From Rhodamnia argentea (taxonomy: Eukaryota; Streptophyta; Magnoliopsida; Myrtales; Myrtaceae): DNA of 64,000 nucleotides. Of this stretch, positions 48,464-60,364 are shown piece after piece. The stretch is taken from contig NC_063155.1 in the NCBI RefSeq assembly GCF_020921035.1, positions 28,389,294 through 28,453,293 of the forward strand. The letters run 5' to 3'. The first letter of the stretch is position 1. Each line of letters begins with the position of its first letter. A program made the position numbers and the translations under genes. Below the pieces are notes generated by a model. That model made no database searches. It worked only from the letters and a program-made list of their open reading frames with translations, and was not told the origin of the DNA.

Positions 48464-49584
48464 TTAAACCTGTCGAATGGGTCCAAAACCCATTTATTAA
48501 CTCAAATATACTTAAATGAGTCATAAATGAAATACTTTATATTTCACGAGCATGTTATAATGGGTTTTAAAATGAGAAGACTAAAATAAATGGGTCTTAA
48601 ATGGGTACGTTCTCAATCCATTTAAAACCCACTCAACCTTTTAAACAAAAGAAAAAGAACAGCCCACCAAGCCTCCTTGTCGTCTTCTTCATGGACGACC
48701 TAGAGGATCCCACTTTCAGACTCTCTTCTCTCTCTCCCCTTCGTGACTCGCGGATCTGATTTGCCGCTGCCCATCTCCGGTGGCCAAGATTGGGTGATCG
48801 TCAGCCCGGACAAGGTGAACGACTTTCTCCCATTCGTAACTCGCGGATCTGATTTGTTGTTGAGCTTCTGCTTAGCTTGGACATGTCGCCCTCGGCCTTA
48901 GAGACGCAGGAGGCCATGGCCACAGAGATGATCCTGTGAGCCAGATCGAGCGGGTTGTAAGGGTCCATGGGCGTTACGGCGAGTATCTCCGCCACGAGGT
49001 CAGAGTCGGGACAACCATTGTCGACGCCCTCTTTAACAATACCCAATTCCAATTCCACATCGCTCTGAAACGACACACACCAAGAGCAGGTGAGGGCCGC
49101 GACCCTCATTGGCCAGTGAGGGCTTCTAGGCTCTCGCTTGCGGCCGGCAAGGGCTTTTGCTTGCGGCCGGCAAGGGCGGCACTCACCTAGTGTCTGGCGA
49201 GGGTCGGTTGGCAAACAGTCGCTACCCCTGATATGTGCCGATCCTCGCCGGTCTTAAAAGGAAAAAATATATTAAAAAATATGTTTTTTAAAAAGAAATA
49301 AAAATGAAAAACTCAGATTTTTTAGAAATTAAAAAATATAAAGAAAATCAATTATAAAAATTGCGCACAATGATTTAGTAATACAATTTTTTCAAAAGCT
49401 ATAAGAAACGAGCTTTCTTAGATTAGATTAAATAGAAAAATCTTTTAGTAAATGGGTTGGATCAGGTATGGATTAGATGTGGATTGGAAGTATGGGTCAA
49501 GCATTTTTGCACTACACATAAATGGGCCATAAACGAGTTAATGGGTCAAACCATTTATGACCCGACCCACCGGTTTGACAAGTC
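48464..49584. mobile_element. Candidate Mutator-like element carrying a gene fragment (Pack-MULE)
   Basis: The left arm (AACCTGTCGAATGGGTCC, then AACCCATTTATTAACTC and AATGAGTCATAAATG) is repeated inverted in the right arm (GTTAATGGGTCAAACCATTT, GACCCACCGGTTTGACAAGT). The flanks carry TACTTTTAT (48455-48463) and TACTTTTGC (49585-49593), 7 of 9 matching, as expected for a worn Mutator-type 9-bp duplication. The interior (48660-49250) is GC-rich and includes part of a host-like gene plus CCGGCAAGGGC repeats. There is no transposase. Confidence 0.5.
48850..49064 (-). pseudogene. Captured fragment of an At4g15545-like coiled-coil gene
   Basis: The minus strand encodes SDLVAEILAVTPMDPYNPLD, LAHRIISVAMASCVSKAEGD and MSKL. 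This matches in spacing the N-terminus of the plant At4g15545 family (pattern: hydrophobic-x-VLxVxPxDPFxxLDxARxITSxAxxxRVSxLE). At MSKL the expected Lys-Gln-Lys-Leu continuation needs a one-base shift, so the copy is broken. A splice-acceptor-like CGTTTCAG lies immediately before the fragment. It lies inside the inverted-repeat element described above. Family recognition is from memory; functional expression is unlikely. Confidence 0.55.
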
Positions 49585-50934
49585 TACTTTTGCTTTCCTT
49601 ATCTAACTTTTTATGTCTCGAGAAATTTGACTGGAAATTCAGTAAATAACCTTTTTTTCTGAAAATAAATCAAGATAAACGAATTAGAAAATATGCTAAT
49701 ATACCCTTGATTTGAGTGGTCACTATTATCGTGTATTGCGGACGAAGGGCGTATATGGCAACATTTCTGCTCTAGAAATCTTCTGTCTCCAATCATTTTG
49801 TGAAAATTTGGAAATATGTTAAGATTTTTTTGACGCTACTGAATAACTTTTGGCCTAACAACTACTCTGGCCCCCATTCTACCACAGTGCTTCATATAAC
49901 GAGGTTGTAATTGTTGAAATTAATTTGATGAGACTACTTAATTATGTTTCACCGAAATTTGCAACCTGTTTTCAAACTTTGGATAAACAATATACGACTA
50001 ATGAAAGTATTTCTATACTCTCTTCAATGTGTGTCGATGCATATGATGCATGAATCGATATTAATACACAGTTTCGTTTTCTTTATACATTTTCGTTTGG
50101 AATGGTTGACAGGACCCAAAAAAAAAAATTAGAACAAGAACACTTCATGGAAATTAAGGTACATCTATAACTATATCCCGCAATCTAATTATCCGCTAAC
50201 AGAAGGATTATAGATATTTATACAGCTAAGAGGAACCGAAGTTGTCTTCGATTTCATGCACAATTGTATTGACTGTAGTCCCTTGCTCGACCCCATGGAC
50301 AAAAATTTCGATAAAACCTAGGGAAGCATCATTAAATACTTAATTAAACCCCTTTTTTCCCATCCGATTTACTAAAACTCGATGTTGATATTTCCATTGA
50401 CACATCGACTGGAAAGGAGACAAACCCTAAAAAAAAAAAAAATATTCTAAGGTCGGCTAAATGGATCTGATCATTTGGTAAAGTCAACTCTCTTCTGTAG
50501 GTCGACATTTTGAAAAAGGCTCATGGTAGGACCCAGTAAATGAGAATTTGAAGTTATTCAGAGCGCTGAAAAAAAAAAATAGGGCATAAGTTTTATGTTT
50601 TTTTTTTGTCTAAAATTAGGGTATGGATGAATGGTGAGGATATGCGGTGGAATAAACCTTATCCCAAGATGCACGCACCCGATGCTTGCGTCGAAGGCGC
50701 CCTTGCGGCTGAGAATATAGAATATGTTGCGTTGGTAAGGGGAAGTGTTAGGAGAAAGTAACTTTATGACCAAGATGAAATTTAGGATGAAAACTTCTTG
50801 CATGTCAACCAACAACCATAGGAATAACATAATAAGAGCGATGACCGGCATCGAGAAGGTCGGCATTGATGGGATCTGCAAGAACAGCCGGGGCTGATGC
50901 GGTGCTTGTGCGAGCCGACGTTCACAGAATTTGG

Positions 50935-51415
50935 GAAAAGTACCAAAAAATTCTCAAACCTAAGGCATTGATACTAATTTATTCTAATTTATTCTTAAAT
51001 ATTTTAATTAGATCAATTCAGTCTTAAACATTTTTGCATTGATACCAACCGACATCCAACAAATTTTGGCTGGAAATCGCGGATGTGGATGCTGGCCGCC
51101 CTACGTGGCCGCTAACAAGGGTTAGCCGGCGGCCTCTGCTAGGCAACAGCCAAAAGAAAAAGTCCAGAGAATAAAAAAGAAAAAAAATATTAAAAAATTC
51201 AAACTAATATTAAAATAATATTAAAAATGTGCGTGTCACCCTCGGCTATGTCACGTAGGATGGTCGGCGTTCTCATCGGTGATTAAAAGTGACCACATAG
51301 ACTCAATTGGTATCAATAAAAAAAGGTTCGAGACCGAATTGGTCTAATTAAAAAGTTTAAGACTAAATTAATACCAATATAATAGATTTATGATTTTTTT
51401 TTTGTACCTTTCCTC
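50935..51415. mobile_element. TIR element, family D
   Basis: The left end GGGAAAAGTACCAAAAAATT pairs with the inverted right end (GGAAAGGTACAAAAAAAAAA). The arms continue through GGCATTGATACTAATTT and its inverse near 51365. The centre has GGATGTGGATGCTGGCCGCC opposite GGATGGTCGGCGTTCTCATC. A target duplication was not identified. Confidence 0.6.
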
Positions 51416-52752
51416 TCGTAATCCTTGTGCATAGTTAATGCTGGTGTGGTCTCGATAGGGCCTGTGCCATATGATCACTTTGAAAATCGTACTTATTGCT
51501 AGTGGTCACTCTGAGAGCGATAAGCGGAAAAAGGTCTTGATAACAAAATATTCAAATGACAAAAATTAGATACTAAATACAAATTTTTAAATATTTTTTT
51601 TGGTATTTTTTTTTTCAAATAGCTTAATAATGTAAAATGATCGACCAATAATAGATAATTAGAAAAAAATTACTTTAGATTTTAGTTAATCATTTCTTTT
51701 TATAATTATTTTAAGTATTTTTCTTTATCGGTCTGTTTGACATTGATTAACACTTTAAATGATATACAAGGAGTTTCCAATTTTTGTCATTTGAACTTTA
51801 TTGTTATTAAGACCTTTTCCCGTTTTACCTAATCTGTGTTTAGCTCTTTTGTTAAATACATCTTATTTGGCTCTATTATGCTAGCGATATTTTATCGAAT
51901 TACTGATATTTATCTTTACTATTATAGCTTGTATTCATTATTTTTCTATTACTAGTAATTTAGTTAGTATTTCTCGCATCATCTGTATTTTATTTTATTT
52001 TATTTTTACAGCAATTAAGGGTAAAAGAGAGATTTCCTTGAAAAATAAGATGAAAAATATGATTTTACCCTTTAAATGCCATGTAAAAAAATGAAAGTTT
52101 ATATCAATATTCATATAATTCATTAGAGGATGTTTTTTTCTCCTGTCAACAAAGAAATTTTTTATTTATATCATTTCCAAGAAAGCTAAGAAACTGGGGA
52201 GGTATGTGAAAAATATTATTTTTTCCCCATCTTTTGAACACGTATAAAAAAAAAATATAGCAACATTTTATTTTTTTATGGAATTTTTATATTAATTGTA
52301 CTTTGTAATATCACAACAGAGGATTCCGTCATTTACCGGTTGAAAAGAAGAGTCGCAAGAGGCTTTTTAAATCATAGTAACCATTGGCCTTCATTATATA
52401 TTCGTAACTTCGAATTCTCTTTATTATTATTATTATTCTCATCCAGATAAAAAGTTTTATAAATGTGGCTATTTTTATAGAATGACTCTTAAAAGTTGTA
52501 TACCAGCTGAAAGTTTTGAGAAAAAGTGTACAACCCAAAAAAATTCAAAGGGTTTTTGTATCGTTTACCCCTTATTAATGTACCAAAAAAGAGCACGAAA
52601 GCGTTGCGCATTCTCGAGATCTATTTCATAACTACTGTATAAGTAAGTGCATTTATAGCCAAGATCGTTGACAAAGTAATGGACGCACGAACTCCTATGG
52701 AGTTTCTTTCGTTTGTTGTTGAAATTTCTACTAATGACGCAATTACTCATTT

Positions 52753-52900
52753 AGTTCGCGTACATCCCGAGTCCGACTAAGCAGCCAGTCCGCCAACACG
52801 AGTTTAGTACAACTTTTCATAATTAGACAATTATTAATTAGTTCACGTACATCCCGATTCTGACTAAGCCGCGAGTCCGCAACACAAGCTTCGTGTGGCA
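52753..52900. repeat. Diverged tandem repeat, about 93-bp period
   Basis: TAGTTCGCGTACATCCCGAG starts at 52753, and TAGTTCACGTACATCCCGAT at about 52846. Both are followed by CTGACTAAGC/CCGACTAAGC and AGTCCG(C)CAACAC. Non-coding. Confidence 0.7.
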
Positions 52901-54764
52901 ATGGAGCTTAAACTACATATGAATTCAATTATTGGAAACGGACAAGTGATTCGTGCAACATCAATATAGTTATAGTCCACTTTAATATATCTAGTAGGAT
53001 TTGTCAGCACGATCCACATGAATCTTGAGATTAGGTTGGTGACATTCCTCGTGTCAAACCCCTTTTTTTTTCTGTTTTTTTTAGAGCAAAGATTGATTCC
53101 CCGACGAATGAAATAATGGATCGCATGGAAGTGGCCGTCTCCTTTACATATTATCGACCTATTTAGTCGCTAATGCGACACGACTTTTTTTGTAGTCGTG
53201 TTTTTGACATTCTGCCACTAACAACAACGACAGCAAAGCCATTTGAAAATCAAATCACAAGATGTCGAAGGAAATCTTGGGCGGCCATCGGAAGTGCCAA
53301 AAGATAGTAGTAGCCCACGCCTTTTTGAGTCCCGATAATTGGCTTAGTGGGCTCTTACCGAATTTGTAAGTAGTAAGTGGAATGACTAATCATATAATCC
53401 GATAAAGAGTGCACAACGGAAGTCCGATACCTCCACGTTACATCAATTCTCGATATGAGATTTTTTTTCTAACACAACTCACACATGTATTTCAACAATA
53501 TTCTCCTCACGTGTGAAATCGGTGTTAGCTTTGTTCTCCTAAATTTAGTTATCTTTCTGTCTCAAGTTACCCCTACTTGAATCTCCAACGCCTAACTTTA
53601 TCCCTAATCTCTTTCTCTAGACCGAGTCATGAAATCTGCCATCGAGCCCATGTTGCTATACCATAACGCCTATTGGCGGAACACCATACTGGTTACTAGA
53701 TTTCTTCATTGAGGGCTCATTAATCTACCATCGATTTTGACAACAGTTGCTATGAAAAAATTGCGGAAATTTATAGGATCTTGCAATTAAATCAACGTGA
53801 AATCACCAGAAAAATCACCCACTTGCTTTCGAGCGACTCTTTTTTTTTTCCTTTCTTAAATGGTCTCAAATTCGATGGGCATGAATGACACGGAGTGTAA
53901 TCTACTAGGGCGCTTGGGAGAACCATGTCCACGGAACTCAAGAATGATGAACAAGAGACTAAATAACTGCTCCTTGATTACAATTGTTGAACTACTTGTG
54001 GTCACCTCCAACACCACCATTTTGACAACCCTTTTGTGCTCCTTAATTCCCATTGACTTGGATTACAAGTAGGACTTTGCTTCTGTGGAGCGATTTGAGC
54101 ATGTGTGATTCTGAGTCAACCCGCATCAGAAAGATTCCAATTTGGCTCTGTCCAAAAGCTAATGCTAGAGAAATCTCCATCTCTCATTATTAAAGTCGGT
54201 GTCGAAAGCTGTCCAGATAAAGAAGTGATTATGATGGGGTTTTCACCTTTAAGCGTTTTCGGGTAGCAGCGTGCTGAGGTGATGGGAAATCTCCAAATCT
54301 TATCGTCCGATGACTCCAATGTCGTGATGATTGGCCTCGCGATTTAGTGGATCGCCGTCCGAATTTGGACGCAATTGCGACGAGAGGGTGAGAATAGAGG
54401 ACGAACCGGCAGATAGATTGGCTGTGGAAAATTGGAAATGACCCCCCCACCTAGTCCCGCCATTCCTTTTCTTGTAGGCCCTGTGTAAAAGCTGCGTGGC
54501 AATGGAAATTCCCAGTGCAAATTGAAATTGCTCCGTTGAAAAAGCCTTGGATAACAAGAAGAAAACCTGATCGCTCACATGATAAGCGCGTTCGACTTCT
54601 TTCGTTTAAGATTTAGATTCGAGCCATCACTGTTCCATGCCCTTCCGGAGTATCCTCCGATAGTCAGCCATTCACTAGCGTGGGTTTAGGGTTTACTTTC
54701 TCATGATGTGCCTTTTGTTAGTTAACTTTCTACACCCATCAGTTATAGGTCTTATTTTCTTATG

Positions 54765-55190
54765 AAAAGTGTCAAAGAAGTGCAAAACCAATTGCATTGG
54801 TGCCAATTTAGTTCTAAACTTTTTCGCATTGATACTAATTGAGTTCATCCAGTCAATTTAGATAGGAAATTACTTACGTTAAACTCCGGGTGGCTTATGT
54901 GGCACGGTTGACGCTCAAGCAAGGCATGTCCTCGCCGGCCATGGAAGAAAAGGCCAAAAAAAAAATATTTAAAAACTATAATGAATGTCCACGCCAATAC
55001 AAGCCGTGCAACATAGGCCGGCCAACATCCACATCCATCAGCAAATTCCGACCTAAATTGGTCAGATAGATTGAATTGGTACTAATGAAAAAATGTTTAG
55101 AATTAAATTGATCCAATTGAAATATTTAGGATTGAATTTGTATCATTGCAATAGATTTTATACTTTTTTTTGTCCTTTTTCGTATGTTCT
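54765..55190. mobile_element. TIR element, family D
   Basis: The left arm (AATTGCATTGGTGCCAATTT, CGCATTGATACTAATTGAG) is mirrored on the right (GAATTTGTATCATTGCAATA, GAATTGGTACTAATG). The centre carries GGTGGCTTATGTGGCACGG opposite CGTGCAACATAGGCCGGCC. It ends about 200 bp from the CCoAOMT-like stop codon. Confidence 0.6.
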
Positions 55191-55394
55191 CCAGTTAAAA
55201 ATAGAGAAAAACATGGCACTAGTAAGCAAACAATATATGTTAATGAAAAGTCGAGCTTCATTACGAAGCCTACTGTTTTATAGTTCAATGCATCCGCTCT
55301 GTAACAGATCAGTGCATGGCGTCGATGGTAGCTCGAACAAGTCCCGGATCTAGAACGGGCAACCGAAGCTTCCCTTCCGCCGCATTAAATTCCG

Positions 55395-57145
<1,751 letters not shown>

Positions 57146-57889
57146 CGTTGGTGGAACGGAGCAGCACTCAAACAAACCCAGAATTCGACACAACTGAAAA
57201 AAGGAGGAGGAAAAACAAGGTTTGCCTCGAAGCAAATGAACTGCTGAATTCAGAGAGAGCTGAATCTATCACACCTTCTTCCTCCCCCACCTTTAATGCT
57301 CATCAAATCAGTTACTGCTTTTATGACCACCACCCCCCCTCCCCCCAAAAAAAAAAAAAAATTTCAGTTACTTCATTTTTGGCCAAAGAAAAAATCAGTT
57401 ACTTCTTCGAATTTATCATTAATTTTGTGACTGTCTTTCATCGAATAAGTTATGGCGGTCCATGTTACTGTAAGAAGAAACTGTACAATTAAGTTGTTCT
57501 ACTTTCGCAAATATATTACTCAAGCCTTTCCGTTCGGTCAAGTCGAGTTGAGTGGCCGTCGGACGACGTTGTAGTGTGACTTGGATAAAATTTCCCAACG
57601 TTCGTTTCTAAATTGGCCAAATTTTAACCGCATCATACGCCGACGTTGTCAATATTGGCTAAACATTTCCGTTCATGGCCATGTGAATCTGTTTTATTTA
57701 GAACCAAATAAAAATTTTGACGACTTTAAATTATGATTGTCAAAACGTAACTGCACTTGGAGTTGTGATTATGACAAAAAAGAATTATCTAACAAAGCCG
57801 GAAAATTAGAGTAACGGAACTCGATTAAAGAAACCATGAAAAGGATGAGAAGAAATAAACAATAGCAGTAAAAGTTGGCATAAATTTAA

Positions 57890-58260
57890 TAGGACAAAAG
57901 TCATCAGAAATCCTAAATTAAGCTGTTGTGACACATTTATCATAAACCTTTTTCCGTGACATCAAAATTCTCAAACTTGTACATGTGTAACACATTTATC
58001 CTCTATAAAAGTTTCGTCAATGAGGACCATTAAAAATTTGCCCATGTGGAGCTCGAAAAGAAAATTATGTTGACATAGCGCCCTCGTGGCTTAAGTGAAA
58101 TAAAAATACCATTATTTTGACTGAGAAATCATTTGATGGGAATATTGACGGATGATAAACGTGTCATATAAGTACAAATTTGAGGTTTTTTATGTCACGA
58201 GGAAAATTTTAGGGTAAATGTGTCATAATGAATGTAGTTTGGGTTTTTTTTTGCATAGCA
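57890..58260. mobile_element. Inverted-repeat element, family B, copy 1
   Basis: The left arm (TTGTGACACATTTATC, TCAAACTTGTACATGTGTAA) is mirrored by the right arm (GTGTCATATAAGTACAAATTTGAGG, GGTAAATGTGTCATAATG). It is about 370 bp and non-coding. Confidence 0.5.
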
Positions 58261-58604
58261 AGAATTCATTGTTTCATTTAAAAATTAATTTGGCAGAATC
58301 GGGGCGTACTTCCATATATGAATTTAGAGGAAATTAAATTTCGGGTGATAATAAAAAATGCTTATCTATATTGCATATATCGAATACAAAATGTTTAGAT
58401 TTATGAAGAAGCACATATTTATACACTGAAGCCTTACTTTATACGTTGACTTTTAAATTAACTTAAAAAAAAGGATGGAGAAACAAAGTGATAAATAAAA
58501 GGAAAAAAAAGGGCTTAAAATAGGATGCATCGTATCCAAGAATCTTTTTGGATGAATAAAAAAAAATTAGGAGTAGATAAAAACAAAGGCAAAAGCCATG
58601 AAAA

Positions 58605-58990
58605 AAATTCAATCTATACCAATCGTGACACGTTTACACTAAACTTTTTTTTTTCTGTGACAACAAAAATCTTAAACTTGTACCTTTGTGATATACCCTC
58701 TGTCAAAGTTCCTTCAATGAGAACTGTTAAAAATCTGCTACATGGATGTCGCAAAGCAAAATGTGTTGACATAGCACCCACATCACTTAAGTGAAATAAA
58801 AAATACTTCATTTAGACTAACAAATAATCTATTGTAACTTTGAGGGAGGGTATCTATGACACATAAGCACAAATTTAAGGTTTTTTGTGCCACAAGAAAA
58901 TGTTTAGGGTGAATATGCCATAGTGGGCATAGTTTGGGATTTTCGATGTGACAAAAAAGCTCAAGATAAATGTGTGATAGTGAAAATAGT
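58605..58990. mobile_element. Inverted-repeat element, family B, copy 2
   Basis: Same order of motifs as the copy at 57890-58260: CGTGACACGTTTACACTAAA, then CTTAAACTTGTACCTTTGTG, a CAATGAGAACTGTTAAAAAT centre, and TAAGCACAAATTTAAGG on the right. The two lie in direct orientation about 700 bp apart. Confidence 0.5.
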
Positions 58991-59309
58991 AGGAAGTTTT
59001 TTGTGGCTCTTTCCCTTAAAAATAAGATTATTTGTTTCATGGAAAATGAATGATTGAGAAAATATTTTTTTCATAAATAATCATTTGTATGACTTGAAAT
59101 AATTAGTCCATGAATTTTTTTTTCATTGTTAATAATAATAATAATTTATGTCTAAATATATTCGTAGATAATGAAAATACGTTCATTCATTTTTATAATC
59201 GATATAAGTAATTATTTTTTTAAAAAATGAATTAATTATTTTTTGTAAAGGCCTAAAAACCAAAATCCATTTCCATCGACTCCCGGCTCTCCTTGCTCTC
59301 TCTTGTACA

Positions 59310-60143
59310 TTAATTAAAGGGAAAATTCCAAAAAAAGGCTCGAAATCCTCTCATTTTCTCAAATAAGGGTCCCAAATAAACCTCGTTTCAAATAAAGGTC
59401 TGAAGTGGCTATAATGTTTTGAAAAAAGGTCTGGCTTAAAGGACATTTTCGTCATTTTCCATTTTATTTTTTTTTCATTTTTCCCCTTTTTTTTTCCTTT
59501 TTCTATTTTTTAAAAGTTACAAAAAAAAGAGCGGGAAGCCCTACCGCTCGTGGCCGCCACCCTACCGCCGGTGGGGCAGCAGCCATGGTAGGTGGGGTCG
59601 CCGCTCGGTCTTGGTTGGTGACCCGACCGACCGGTGGCGAGGGCCTAATGGCTTTCGCCCAAGTCCGGGGGCAAGCTGCGGCCCTTGGCCAGACACGGGT
59701 GTTGGTTCCCGTTGTAGCCCTTGCCTGCGGTTGGTGGGGTCGCTGGCCCTCGCCAAGGCGTTGGAGACCCCGCCGGCTATCACCGTCGCTTCGCTAGCGT
59801 TGGGATGACGGCTACGGGCGGGAGGGCCTACTCTCCGGCTTCTGTGTGTGTTTGTTTTTTTTTTTTTTTTTTTTTGCTAATTTTTAAGGAAACAGAAAAA
59901 ATATTCTAAAAAAAAGAAAAAAATATTAAATAAGCAAAAAGTCTAAAATGCCCTTGAAAGTATGCACTTTTTTGAGATTTTATGACAATTTCATGCATTT
60001 ATTTGAAATAATATTCACTTTGGATCTTTAGTTGAAAAAATAAGGGCACTTCAGGCCCTCATTTGAAACATGATTCACTTGAGCACTTATTTGAGAAAAA
60101 GAGAGGATTTCGGATTCTTCTTTGAAATTTTTCCTTAATTAAA
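59310..60143. mobile_element. Mutator-type MITE with perfect 9-bp target-site duplication
   Basis: TTAATTAAA at 59310-59318 and at 60135-60143 flank an 816-bp element. The termini are inverted: left GGAAAATTCC...CGAAATCCTCTCATTTTCTC, right (reverse complement) GGAAAAATTTC...CGAAATCCTCTCTTTTTCTC. The arms extend more than 100 bp with internal sub-repeats. The middle (about 59530-59860) is very GC-rich. Nine-bp duplications and long arms are Mutator-superfamily hallmarks. There is no transposase. The right end lies 222 bp before the HSFA8 start codon. Confidence 0.8.
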
Positions 60144-60364
60144 AAAAAAGGAAAAAAACTCATCTTAATGTTAATTTATAGATTTAAATCCTCTCGTTCT
60201 CCCAAAGGGAGTCCACGTGGCAGACTTTTTCCCAAAATATCTCCGCATCAATCAACCCGAGACCGAGCGAGAGAGTGCTCTCGCAGAGAAGTATCAGACC
60301 ACATTTTCCTCTCTCAATCCTGCCCAACCTCCCCGGGGTTCCGATTCTTGGGCGACGCCACGAC

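Larger units (their letters stand above)
49600..55394. other. Intergenic desert between Pack-MULE candidate and CCoAOMT-like gene
   Basis: AT-rich and without a recognisable gene. It contains two family D elements (50935-51415, 54765-55190) and a tandem repeat (52753-52900). Unresolved frames near 53856-54072 and 54229-54578 (65-92 codons) match no family I know. Homopolymer runs are frequent. Confidence 0.6.
57146..59309. other. Intergenic region between CCoAOMT-like gene and HSFA8 element
   Basis: Mostly non-coding repeats. Two copies of the family B element lie at 57890-58260 and 58605-58990, sharing AAACTTGTAC, a GACAC(A/G)TTTA core, CAATGAG(G/A)ACC/ACTGTTAAAAAT, and the inverted AAATTTAAGGTTTTT ends. 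A family A element lies at 59015-59250. No gene is recognised. Confidence 0.55.

Noticed and set aside
48801-49214. 137-codon minus-strand frame as a real gene
   Set aside because: Only the middle resembles a known protein. The ends are GC-rich repeat sequence and the likely parental frame is shifted near MSKL, so it is a fragment and not a gene.
53856-54578. Cluster of short frames on both strands
   Set aside because: None has a recognisable motif or splice-linked partner; possibly the remains of an old element but not supportable.
59562-59909. Several 60-73 codon frames in the GC-rich centre of the element upstream of HSFA8
   Set aside because: They are frames opened by GC-rich composition with Arg/Pro/Gly-rich products and no conserved domain.
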